From contig BTRK01000003.1 of the NCBI GenBank assembly GCA_036245805.1, positions 17,958,464-18,022,463 on the forward strand: a DNA stretch of 64,000 nucleotides. The letters are read 5' to 3'. Position numbers and translations under genes: made by a program. Position 1 is the first letter of the stretch. Every line of letters starts with the position of its first letter. The notes under the pieces were generated by a model. It did no database searches and was not told the origin of the DNA. It saw only the letters and a program-made list of their open reading frames with translations. The stretch comes from Pristionchus mayeri. Its lineage: Eukaryota > Nematoda > Chromadorea > Rhabditida > Neodiplogasteridae. Below are positions 26,818 through 38,600 of the stretch, piece after piece.

Positions 26818-27352
26818 TTAGGTTGATGCAAAAGTTTCGATACGTTTTCACATTTTTCAGCCATAACTTGCTTCAGCCTTTAGCAACTCTCTCTTGCATT
26901 TTTGTAGGATAATATTGCATGTGTGCTCTTCATAGCGCACTTATGGGCATACATGATCAATCAGTCATTTACAGGAATCTTAGTGTAGAAGTTTGGAGGG
27001 TGAATTCGGAAGTATTGACCCATAACTTTTCTGATAGACACTAACGATATATTTCAAAGTGTTCTATGGAAGCATACACCAGCACTCACTGTCGACACGA
27101 AATGGCGGAAATTGCAACCCATCCGTTTTGTTTTAATGGACGCATGTTCAGAGTAACAGAAATACCGAAAATTTACCACTTTTTATAAAATATTTTTTTC
27201 TGGTGAACCAATTGAGATCAATTCAATTTGAAACTAGCATTGTAGTGCATCAATAGTGCCTCTAATAATACCAACGTATTATCTTAGACAGGCTAACCAT
27301 TTTCGAGAAAACATTAAAAATACCTTGTATCGAAGCTTTTGCATCAACCTAA
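26818..27352. mobile_element. Mariner-like element directly after receptor B stop codon
   Basis: Terminal inverted repeats start TTAGGTTGATGCAAAAG (left) and, reversed, TTAGGTTGATGCAAAAGCTT (right), with TA flanks at 26816-26817 and 27353-27354. The length of 535 bp and absence of any transposase frame mark it as an internally deleted copy. The ends differ from those of the 16953-17850 element, so two mariner subfamilies are present. Confidence 0.88.
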
Positions 27353-27354
27353 TA

Positions 27355-27854
27355 AATCAATTCACGACTTTTTTTAGTCAAGATAAAGCAATTTATTCCA
27401 ACACTTTTTAATGATTATCCTAAAAGCGATGAGGATGAGATTTGGGTCTTGTGTTTGATCAAGGAATGGATAGCATCGTATTTTGGTTCTCTGGTCAATG
27501 TAAGCTGCGATCGTGAATGATATCCATGGATAATTGAAGTGGATCATTCTGTCCTGTCTGGAAACTCGAATGCTAATGTTGTCCTTCAAATCATGCGTAT
27601 CATCCCTGTGTGGATGGATTCAATCATCGTAACAAACTCTCAATTTTCGCAAACGTGCAAACTCTCAATTTACAAGAAAAGATCTGTATTTACATATCTA
27701 TCAATGAAATGAATTGACCACTTTGCGTTCATTACGTGACAAACCCTATTTACCACTTTTCCTTTCTCCCCTCTCCTCCCCTCCTCCTCTCATTCCCTCC
27801 TCTTCTCTTCTCGAGGGACGGTCACTCCTCTCTCGCTCATCTCTCCATGGCACA
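27355..27854 (+). promoter_or_regulatory. Upstream region of membrane protein C
   Basis: AT-rich sequence followed by a CT-rich block (27765-27845) that reads CGGTCACTCC.CTCTCGCTC..CTCTCCATGGCACAATGAAG. The same block, in the opposite orientation, precedes gene D twice (45885-45950 and 46745-46825), so it probably carries the shared core promoter and 5' UTR of this gene family. Confidence 0.5.
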
Positions 27855-30800
27855 ATGAAGGTGCGAAATTAGTCCAAACTCAGTTCTTTTGCGATATGAA
27901 AAGATACTACATCATGTTCTAAAGTTCTAAGCTTGTTGTTAATGAGCTCACATGCGTGAATTAGGTGTTTTTTTTCTGACAAAATGACCAAAATCCAAGG
28001 GGTGTTGATGATTTTTGTTGTAATTATTTCTTTCCAGTGTTTTCTACTCCTATTCTACCTTCTATGGACTACTCACTCGTTCAGACAGATCAAATTGGAT
28101 TACAAGAAATGCATTCGCGGGGAATACGTGTGTTTTTATGCGAGATTTATGTGATGCGGGAGATGTCAATTTCAGTTCTGTCTGATTCCTCCCGATGCTG
28201 CCATGCAAACAGCCAATAATGATTTGTTAGTCCCGGTAGGTAATCTTGATCCAAAATTTCCCATTTTATTTTCCTGTTTAATTTCATGATTACAGCTACG
28301 TGATCTCAACCCGCAGAAAGAACCAGACGTTGGCATCCTCATAAAGTGAGATGAAAATCTCAGAATAAGTTTTCTTATTTTAAAGATTTTTTTTCAAAAA
28401 TCAACCAGCCTTTCATTGCAGACCACTGACACCTCAAAAATGGATCGTAGTTTTGAGAAGCGATCAAAAACTGATTTTTGATTATTATTGACGAAGGTTC
28501 CAATAGGTATTGCACCAAAAATTATTTATTATTGTCTTTTGCATCACAAATTTCAAAATTTTAGTAAATGTTTACACACGTATTTCAGGAAACACCATAA
28601 TGGATGCGCACAACATGTATCCAAGGGATGTTATTGCTGGCTGTATTGTAGATCGAGCTACTCTTATTATTAAAGCAGGTGAATAACACAAGTATCTTTA
28701 TCTAGGCGAAAAAGACATCTTAAATACACTAATAATAAAAATTCCAGTTGCAACAGATTCCTTCGAGTTCGTTCTTCGGGTAGGTGAAACAGAATTCAAC
28801 GAACAATCTAACACACTGCAATGCGTGGGCATTCTTACAAAGAAATATTGGATTTCTGACGACGACCGTAACGTGAGTTGGCAGTAGAATATCCACAATT
28901 GATAAACGTTATTTCCAGATTGCGAAGGAGTTAAATGCTGAGCAGGCAGGGGACACTCACAATATACGTCTGCTGTACCGAATTCAAATTGCCTCGGGAG
29001 ACAGAAGATTTGCTCGCATCGTAATGAGGAATTCCCCTGCATCTGACAAAGTTGATTTTGACGACGTCAACAATCTCAGTGGGTGGCAACTACTTTTACC
29101 CATATGGTCTTTCTATTATAGTTCATAAAAATTTTCTCAACTAACCATTTTCATTTTTTCCTATATTCCTCCTTTAATCTCCCGAAATGATTCCTCACTT
29201 CGGGGGGATCTAATGTCACTCTTCGCCCATCTTTACCTTTTCGTTGGGAGTAACTCTGATTAACTGTTCTGTTACACATGCAATGATTTTTCAGTTCGAT
29301 GCGAATTCGACAAACTTAGGCCTCCGCCCATTTCACTTATGCACTACTACAAAGAGGTTTGGAAAATTGCAACGGACAATAGTCAAAACAATAACGCATA
29401 TTTTCATATTCGTATTCGAACACTCAGGTGGATACGTTTTCGGATGTGATCGATTGCACGAATAACCTCCTGAGTCCTCCTACATCTGTTTACGATTTGA
29501 AGTGTGTACATTAAAAAAATATCATCCCGAAAATAGAAAAAAAGAATGAATATTGAATCAATTCTTTTCTTCAGGGTCAAACTTGCTGGGTCTAACGAAA
29601 CGCTCAAAGTTGACAAGATCACATGCAAAAGTTAGCGTTTATCCAACTTAGATGTTAATGCTTCGAAATTGGTTGCGTTGTGATTCCAATCTTTTTAGAT
29701 AAACTTCTTTATTATCATCAGGAAGACACAAAGGTTGAAATTAAAGGAGATGCGATAGTAGCGTGTGGCGAGCGGAGTGAGTTCCCATCGAAGTTTGGCT
29801 CTTGCTACCAAACAACTGGATATGGCTTCTCTATAAAACTCTTCATTGCTCTCTCTCACGGGTTTGCCTGATAAGTGATGAAGACTCCATTTCTTGCCAT
29901 CCCTAGACATCATGAGACGACCCCATCTTTTCGCAGTTAGTGATCAACTTTGATTTCGAATATTTGAAGCGTTGTGCAACCTCCCTAAGCCGTCCAATTG
30001 TGGTGCTATGACGAGTTGCGAATCTCCGATATTGGAGGGAGAATGCAATGCGGATAAAACAAAATGCGATAAGATAAAGGTAATAAGCTTTATACGAGAA
30101 AATAAAAGAAATTTTATATAAGGAAATCAATTAAACTGCTTTCATTAAAGTGTCCGAAGAACAAAGGATGGATAATCAACAATGAAAATCGTTTTATAAA
30201 TGCCGAATTTGAGTGCAGAAAAGATTCGATTGAGGAAGAAAGCAGTAGATCATGGTAAGTTGTTTAGTATTTTTTGTTTCTTTCACACTTTAGTTACCAA
30301 GAAATATCGTAATTACAGGTACACTCGGATAGGCAACGCTAATGTACGAATTACTAGTGCATCTTGCTTCACAGCTGAAAAGGGTTTGCGAATTCTTCAT
30401 CATCATCACATTGCTGTTTTTTTCAGCGGACTGTCAGGCACTACATCCAATTAAATCGAAATGCGATGGAAAATGGGATAATAAATGCTCTCGGGTGATT
30501 TAAATCACCAATTTTATGCTAATCTCGACATTCTAGGCTGTATTCAACTTCAGCAGAGTCTACTGCCAAAAACACTTTGACCTGAAGTAAGTATCGAACT
30601 AATTCAACATTTAAACATTCAAAATTAAAGTGAAAATTTTCGGTCTACGAAGGCTTCTCAACTATCCAATTTGTAATTCTTCAGGGCGAAAGAGAGTGCA
30701 GGAGGGAAGGAGATCCTCATAAACGAACTACTTTGTGACATGAAAACCGGAGAGTGGAAATTGAAGGAAGCGGGGCTAAACAGTGTGGAAGTTGTGTTCT

Positions 30801-33800
30801 GTCGATGTGAGTTATCATTGTTCAAATCACGATGTTCAAACATATAAATATTGTAGATAATTTCGAGAGAGATCAAATGTTGTTGGGGGCCCCTGATCCT
30901 GACAATGATCCAGAGAATGGTGATTGGATCAATATTTGTGTTTTTCATTTTGATATTTTTTAAATAATAAAATACGATTTCGATTGTTTCAAAACCTTCA
31001 GGTTTCAATGAGTACGACTGGTACTTTTTGTATGCAGTAATTGCAATTGTCACATTCAATCTTATCATCTTCATAGCTATCAAATTGGTGAGAATTATTC
31101 TCTCTTCTCATCATTGCTAGATAAATTGAAAACAAATATGATTTTAGGAGCTAGCCTGGAGATATAGAATTTGGAAAAAAATGGAGAAGAAAAAAAAAAG
31201 ACGCTCAGAAGAAACCGAGCAAAGCTGCGCGAATGGTACGCATCTTATTGAAGCTGTTGAGAAAGTTGCAGTTCAGCTTCTGTACAAATCTCGACCAGTG
31301 ATCAAAGTTGATAATAAACCAAATGATGACCTAGACTTAAAAGCAGGATTTAAAGATGTAAGCAAAATCGTTCTAAGTTGCCTTTAACATCAAATATTTC
31401 AGCTGAAAAAACTGTCGCCCAAATTGTTCTGTTATGCATTAATCAGGGTTTGAACAATTAGCTATTTTCTATAAGCACAATGTGACCCTGAAAGTGAAAT
31501 ATAATTTCAGGATTTTAATTTGTACTCACCTGAAGAACGAATCGTATTCCTCAAAAATATCTTCGATTCGGTACATATTCTAAAAATTCTAAAATTTAAA
31601 TAAAATATGTTCAACATGTGGATATTTCAGTGGGCAACGGACGTCAAAAACGTCAAAAATACAGTTCCCTTACTTGAAAAATGTACAGAATTCAACGCTA
31701 TTCCTCTGGGAATAAATCAGCCTCTTCATCCGAGAGTTCTCAGTGAGTATATCTACAATATATTTCCATCGTTAACCTTCTGTGGTCATTCAGAAGTGGC
31801 CTTTCGACTTCTCAAGATACTCTGCTCAATCTTCAAGACAAAAGGAGACATAGAAGCTGATAGGAAAATCAAAGTGAGCATTTAGTAGGACAATATTTCT
31901 CAAAATTAATATCTAAAAATACATTAAGTTTGCATCGGAATCCGAGCGTACAACATCGTCTTCGGGATGGGATTCCAGAGAAAAGTTGATGAACGTAAGA
32001 TTCGTTGAAATTGATTAGAGTTATGATAGTAAACACCATAATTAGCAGTATGCAACGATATTATTTAAATTTCAGCTATGGATGACTCAATCATGCGAAA
32101 TCTGGCGATCGAGGCGGCCATCTTCGGAGAGCACGAGGAATGTGAAAATGTGAGGAATTATTTACCAATCAAATGACAATTCTCCTTAATCTTACAAAAT
32201 AAAAATATGACATACATGTAGGCCTCCTTTCTGCTTCGCAATGCTCATTCTTATTCATCGAAAACTTCAGAAGCTCTTTCAAATATGGGAAGCAGAGCAG
32301 AACAAATCGATGATCAGTACTCCGCTGAGGAAATTCGTGTGGGGAGTGGCTGTGAAACGCAAACAGGTTCAATTCGTCTATTTTTTTGGTTTATTTTACT
32401 CAACAGTTCAGAGTCAAGAAGTCAGAAATTTATTGCAAAAGGAAATCGACGAGGCATGGAGTATTTTGTACCATTGAAATTTTATCCTGCACTTTTTTCT
32501 CTAAATTTCTGGATTTCAGCGAGTTGGCGATGAGGTCAATCAGGATGACGAGACGTGGGGAGACAAGATATCCCATTACGTCTATGCCCTATCTGGGGAG
32601 ACGAGCCTCTGTGCTCTGGGAAGCTTCTATACCTACATGATGCAACAGGTTCGCAAATTTTCGCCTATGCTAACATTATTCGCACTTTCCTCTGCCAGGA
32701 GCGTATTACTTTTATTTAATAGTTCTTTGTATTGTTTCATTGCTAGAAAAATATAGAATTTTTTTAAATTTTCCAGCCCTTCTTCAACAGTCGCAATCTC
32801 ATCAATGGTTTCCATGCAATGCTCGAGGTTTTCTCCTACAATCAGAGCTACGGGAGATACCTCCTTTCTGTAAGGATAATTGATAATTCTTTTTAGATAT
32901 TCGTGAATAAAACAAATAGATTTTTTAAATCATTATTTATTTATTTTTAAAAAGTGATTTTTCCAGGCAAATTTCGCCGTAATTCGTGAAAAGTTGGCTC
33001 CGAACGGGTTCGAATTTGCCAAATTGTTCAGACGAACGTACAAGTTCACTGCGTGGTGGCCGTTGAGACCCGATTGGATCGAAGTGAGTGATACTTTAAC
33101 ATTTTACTGATATCTTTATGATTTTGTGATCTTCGTAATTGCATTTTTGCATGCTAGATTAATGATTTTTATTTGATATTACAAGCAAGTATATTTCAGA
33201 AACTAGTGTGGGATGTCCGATACGAGCAGGGACTGCTACTGAATGGGGAAAGGGTTCGTTCCACTCAATTTCAGAGTTTTTATGTTTATGATGAACCAAT
33301 GATTTTAATTTGTGTGCCCAATGCAGGTACTTCTTCGGTTTCTGGCCACTCCCCCCCTCTCATTTCCCATCCCCCCAGCATTGAGGGGTTGAGCGGTCCC
33401 GTAAATCAGAGAGGAGTGCCTAGAAATGAGTGAGGGGAGGGGTGGCCAGAAACCGAAGAAGTGCCCCTATGCATTTTACATTCATGGACGATGAGTATCA
33501 CTTTAGAACTGGTCATTTTAGAGCTCTGCATATAGATAAAAACTGAGTTCAATTTGAAAGATTTCTACAATGATGCATCCAACTTCAATTGTTGCTCAAT
33601 TCATCCTTGTTTTGGTGTTTTTATTCTTGTTCAATCAATAATTGCAGGCTAATCAGATGCTGACAACTTACTCCCGCGTCTCTTCCTTCGAAGGCATCGT
33701 GCCTTGGATCGAGAAAACCCTCAGCAAGGTCACTTTATTGATTATTTGCTTAATTAAGTAATCAATAATATATTTACAGGACAACATCCCCAAGGGAGAC

Positions 33801-34903
33801 CAGAAGAGACTTCCAGTCTATCCCAAGAAAAAGAAAATCTGGCAGCCAAAACATGTTACCTTCCACCCCTCGAAGAGGGAGGAGAGAGAGAAGGCTTTCG
33901 CGAAGATAATCGAAGAGGTATCAACTGACCATTGTTTCAGAAAAATAAGGATAATGTTCGTAGGAACGATAGTATCTAAAGTGCTGCATAATATCTAGGA
34001 GATGTCCAATGTCTGAAAATGGATAGCAAATGCACTTGACAGAATACTTGAATCGTTGTGCAGTGGAATCATTATTTCCATTCAGAACAAAAAGAAGTAT
34101 GGGGAGCCTGAAGGAGAACCAAAGAAGCGCAAGAAGAGGAGGCGCAGCAACAAGAAGGACAAGAAGAAGATCACTGCCAAGGTAGAAAATGGAGTTCGAA
34201 ATGCTGGATAATGTCCCTCCATATCCTACTCTATGTCGATCGATAGAGTAGGGAGAGAGCATAGAATGAAGAGACATTGGAATCGTATCTTGATTTAAAA
34301 AATCACATTTATAGAGGAAAGAAAAGTCAGAAAAGAAGAAGGATAGTGAGAAGCAGGGAACGATGAGTGGAGTGCAGCATGATTCCTCCACTGAGGAAGG
34401 AGAAGTAGGAAATTAATCGTTTTATACTAGAACTAGAATCGATAGATGTCGACGACATTGAAAATTCGGCACTTCTTCGATATTTGGTCCACCCGCACCA
34501 CTCTGCTACCATTTATAGTTCGCCATCGCAGAGGGGTTGTGTGACCGAAAATCAGGGTGAGATACCTAGAAATGAATAGGGGAAGAAGTTGGGGGAGGGT
34601 GTTCCAAATATCAAAAAAGTGCCGAAAAATTGTCTCTCCAAATACCAAGAAAAGCGAAAAAAAACGAAAAAGAAAGGCCAAGAAAAACCGAAAAATTCCT
34701 CTCCAAATTTTGGTCGTAAATATAACAAAGAGAGCGTGAAAATAAATGAAGTACTTCAGTCTGACATGGAAAGCACCGTACAGACGACTGACGCGAGTAG
34801 AGCTCAAAGATCAACGAGAAGAGATCAAGGATCAACTAGAAGAGATCAAAGATCAACTAGCAAAGATCAACTATCGGTATCGGAGACAATGGACAATAAG
34901 TAG
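27855..34903 (+). CDS. Large type I membrane protein C, unknown family
   Basis: I do not recognise the family. Exon 1 is only ATGAAG (27855-27860); exon 2 (28038-28127) completes a signal peptide (CFLLLFYLLWTTHS). A Cys-containing ectodomain spreads over about 20 exons (for example 28748-28872, 28919-29078, 29295-29356, 29699-29776, 29970-30078, 30151-30254, 30685-30806). One membrane helix follows (31002-31087, YFLYAVIAIVTFNLIIFIAI), then a basic juxtamembrane segment and a long cytoplasmic region: 31148-31357, 31403-31447, 31511-31570, 31631-31742, 31794-31873, 31929-31994, 32076-32149, 32271-32366, 32520-32649 and onward, ending Lys-rich. The stop is at 34416, or at 34903 if exon 34760-34903 is used. 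Exon 31794-31873 is one base shorter than its paralogue and breaks the frame. The 5' boundary of the exon near 28422 and the donor after 32412-32460 are uncertain. Confidence 0.7.
33326..33466. mobile_element. MITE, CACTTCTTCGRTWTYTGGCC family, copy 1 (gene C intron)
   Basis: The ends GTACTTCTTCGGTTTCTGGCC and GGCCAGAAACCGAAGAAGTGC are inverted repeats enclosing CTCATTTC..GAAATGAG arms and GAGGGGTTG. It shares this architecture with 34468-34623, 39958-40106 and 48558-48722. Confidence 0.8.
34468..34623. mobile_element. MITE, CACTTCTTCGATATTTGG family, copy 2
   Basis: The ends GGCACTTCTTCGATATTTGG and CCAAATATCAAAAAAGTGCC are inverted repeats; the interior contains GAGGGGTTG, ACCGAAAATCAGGGTGAGAT and CTAGAAATGA as in the other copies. 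It lies between the first stop of gene C and the possible extra last exon. Confidence 0.82.
34800..34872 (+). repeat. AAAGATCAAC-type tandem repeat overlapping a possible coding exon
   Basis: Repeated units of AGATCAA with AGAAG or ACTAG spacers, the reverse-complement form of the GATCTTT heptamer seen in many introns here. Read in the frame of exon 34760-34903 they encode STRRDQ repeats. Confidence 0.7.
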
Positions 34904-35665
34904 AGAAAAGGCTCCGAGTCTATGACTCAGATGTATTCCCATCGTAGAAACTTGTATTGTAGAACAAAAATTAATTCAAGGATAAATTATTGCACCGTCC
35001 AAGTTTTGCTTACTAATGCCTACTACGCACTACAATTGGGAAAGGAGATATGGCCTTTACATGTTTCAGGCGCATAGGTTTTCACATTTGAGCACAAAAT
35101 TTGTAAACGTTCATTAGTAATCGAATGGCGAGAGAGGCAACACGAATGATTTATAGGGAGTCGAAGAGTCACCAACAAATTGCGCTCTCAATGTGAAACT
35201 GTATGGAATTCACCGCGATAAAGATGCGAAAATTAAGTAGATCAAATGAATCAAACAACCAAGGCTGAATCCTGCTCCTTTCAATTACTTTGCGCGAATC
35301 TAAAAATAGACTTAGAGGCGCATCTAATCGGCAGAGGGGTGGGCCTCTACAACATCGACGATGCCAGTATGAGTGATCACACATTCTCCGGAGCACCCCA
35401 CTTAAAATAATACACCATCTCATCATTCTTTCTTATACAAGCTCTTCATATTCTTGCATCCCCTAGTCATGTATCAATCTCGACCAACCAACGAATAAGC
35501 CAAACAACCATTGCGAAATCTACGTTTATTGCCAGGGATAGGTATTCAACCTGGTCTTACCTACGATATGGGGAAACTGTTGCCAGGGACAGTTAGTCAA
35601 CCTGGTCTTACCTACGAAATGGGGAATCTGTTGCCAGGGATCGATAGTCAACCTGGTCTTGCATA
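34904..35665. other. Convergent spacer between genes C and D
   Basis: Holds the 3' ends of both genes. At 35388-35400 a CTCCGGAGCACCCC end of the 21085-type element is visible. From 35530 a 51 bp tandem repeat begins and runs across the gene D stop codon. No separate gene is supported. Confidence 0.5.
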
Positions 35666-35682
35666 CTACATGGGAGTCTGGG
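35530..35682. repeat. Three tandem copies of a 51 bp unit
   Basis: The unit starts TGCCAGGGA and contains TCAACCTGGTCTTACCTACG and ATGGGG; starts are at 35530, 35581 and 35632. The third copy is degenerate and contains the stop codon of gene D (35666-35668, minus strand). Confidence 0.85.
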
Positions 35683-38600
35683 TGAGGGGAGGGGGAGGGA
35701 GGGAAGGGCACGGGGCTTCAAGGCTGTTCTGGGTCTTCTCAGTGTGGCCGGCGCTGAGGTCGTCCTGCTGCGTGCCATCGCTCTTCATCATCACGACGCT
35801 GCCCTCGTCGACAGCGGTGCGCTCCTGGAGAAGATGACGTCATCATCATCATTAGCTATTCTCCCTTCAGACAACTCCTACGACATATTTCTATGCTCCC
35901 TGCAGTCTTTTGTTCACAATTTTCGTTGCAAAAAATACGAGAAAAGAGAGTAATTGGCACCGTCTTAGAAAATGTATAAGTGAATGATGACAAAGCATAT
36001 GGACAGCGAGGGGAAAAGGTTTCGAGTGTTTCATTGCGTACCTCGGGCAGTCTCTCGAGAGTGAGCGGAGCAGCATCTGGGTCGATGCCGGTGAACTCCG
36101 CCGGTCTCTCTCCCTCCTTCTCCTTCTCATTGCCCTGGTTCTTGTACGCCTGCGAAATCGACAGCTTTAAAACATTTCGTGTATTTTACTTGAAAGGTAT
36201 CTGCTCTACAGTGCAGCTTCATTTATTGCAAAATATAGTTCTAAAATCGAACAGTCGTCTCTTCATTTGCCACACTTTTCCTGCTCGATTTGTCTAGAGA
36301 GCCCGTGCAACGAGCAATGGTCTGACTCTCTTCAGTTTGCACGCTCTCTCGCCGGTCAGAGAGACGAGAGAGCGTGCAAACTGAAGAGAGTCAGACGATT
36401 GCTTCGTGCAACGAACAGACGATTTCCCCAATTTCGAACTCCACTAATAACGAGAGTGTTCGTTTTCCCAGTACATTACTCATGAGAATCCTAATGTGAA
36501 TTGATTCACATCCATGCTTCTAGTACTGGATTAGTGCATAACGGAAATCCTATTGCTGAAAGACTGGAGGAAACTCTGACATTGATGAGTCTTATCATTT
36601 CCTCGTACTCCTTCACTCTCGGCACTTTCTTGTGTTTCGCATCCTTCTTCTTCCTTTCCTTCTCCTCCTTCTCCGCCTTCAGCTTCGCCTTCTTCTCCTG
36701 ATTAATATTTATTAATTTAATTAATTAAGCTGAATGTATATGTAAATTATGAACATATTTTGTAATATCTCTCATAAAAATGATCAATCACTGAATTCTG
36801 CGGACTCTAACTAGCCTAAATAGAGGTAGAAATGGCTGAATTAATTATGCATGAGCTACCGCCAGTCAGACAGATAATAATGATTTCCAACGTCTCTTCA
36901 TTCTACACACTCTCTCTCTGGGCGGTGAGAGAGTGTACAAGAGAACCTGGTTTGTTCATCTGCTGGATTTCTCTGGTAACCGATCTAATGACCAACTGAG
37001 TCTACTTCCCAAATCAGTCATCACCGTCCCATTCAAAATGTTAAATTATTATTTAATGGTCCGGTGAAGTGAAGAAGTGCCGGGTACCAGTACCTCTTCC
37101 TTCTCCTTGGCGTACTCCTCGGGATCGATGTTGTACGTCCTGAAGCGTCGTGAGCTGTTGTGAATGGTGTGCTCCTTGTGCCAGGTCTTCTTCTTCTTCT
37201 TGTACACTGGCGTCTTCTTGTCCGCCTCCCTCTTCTTCTCGTCTACCACTGTGACCTACGAAAAGATTATTGATTAATTGGCGATTCTGCACATGGCAAC
37301 CTCCGAAATAGCCATACCCAAATGGCTTCATTTCCTACTAGGATGTGCCCCTGAATGCCACTAACCGATCTAATCCAGTATGGGATGCTCAACATAACTA
37401 GTAGCGCACGCAAATGTGAATTCCTAAGAAGATTATTGCATTGGCAGGGATCGTGTAGAAGAGCCAATTAGTTAGGAAAGTACATAAACTGGTGATTATA
37501 TTGCCGAGGTGGCCAATGAGTTGTCAAAATATGTTGTGAAATGGATACTTCGAATTTTGAGAGTGTCAGAGTACACTTTGGACATCTCATTAGTTCACTA
37601 TTGCTGAGTGAATGCTGACCTCGCTGAGGTGGCCCTCAATGCAGCTGGGGATTCCCTCGAAGCCCCCCACGCCAGTGTATGTCCTCATAATCTTATTCAC
37701 CTGCAATACAAAAATTGGTTTTTATCTGTATTTTTAATAATATTTAATATATTTTCTATATATTTTAATCGTCCTGGACCACACAAGTAATTGAATTTGT
37801 GAAGAAAAGGTAAATCGAACCTTAGCCATGTTCAGTTTGACACGATCTTCTTCCGGAATTTTCATTTCGTCTTCGAAGAATTTCTGAAAGCATTTCAAAC
37901 ATATTTCGAAAAATGCCCGCGCCAGAATTAATCAGCATGTAGATTGAACAAGTGCTGACGTTTATCCAGAGATGTTTCATGGGCCAAAACGCAGTGAACG
38001 TGTAGATCCTTCTGAACAACTTGGGAAACTCGTTTCCACTAGTGGGCATTCTCTCCCGGAGTTCGTCGAATCGATACTGGAATTATATTAATGTCATTTT
38101 CATAAATAATTTAAATTTGTAAAAAATAGGAAATCGATATTATGACTAACCGAGAGGAGGTATCTCGCGTAGCTCTGATTGTAGGAGAAAACTTCGAGCA
38201 TTGCATGGAATCCATTGATGAGATTGCGACTGTTGAAGAAGGACTGGAAAATTACATTAGTATTCTATTCGACATATTACAAAGATAAGTATTTCACAGT
38301 AGAAATTCACTCCTTAAATATGCGAATAATGAAAATTTAAGCGTACGTGAAATTATGCCAACCTGTTGCATCACGTAAGTGTAGAAGTTGTCCAGGTAAC
38401 CTCGATACGTCTCCCCAGATAGGGCATAGACGTAATGGGATATCTTGTCTCCCCACGTCTCGTCATCGTTATTTATCTCCTCGACAACACGCTGAACGCG
38501 ATAAATTTAGGAAAAAAATCAGGAAACGTTTCAATTATCAAAAATATTCCATGCCTCGTCGATTTCCTTTTGCAGCAAATTTCTGACTTCGTGGCTCTGA

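Noticed and set aside
35511..35837. Plus-strand frame with LLPGxxSQPGLTY repeats
   Set aside because: It is the 51 bp tandem repeat read in sense plus the antisense of gene D's last exon.
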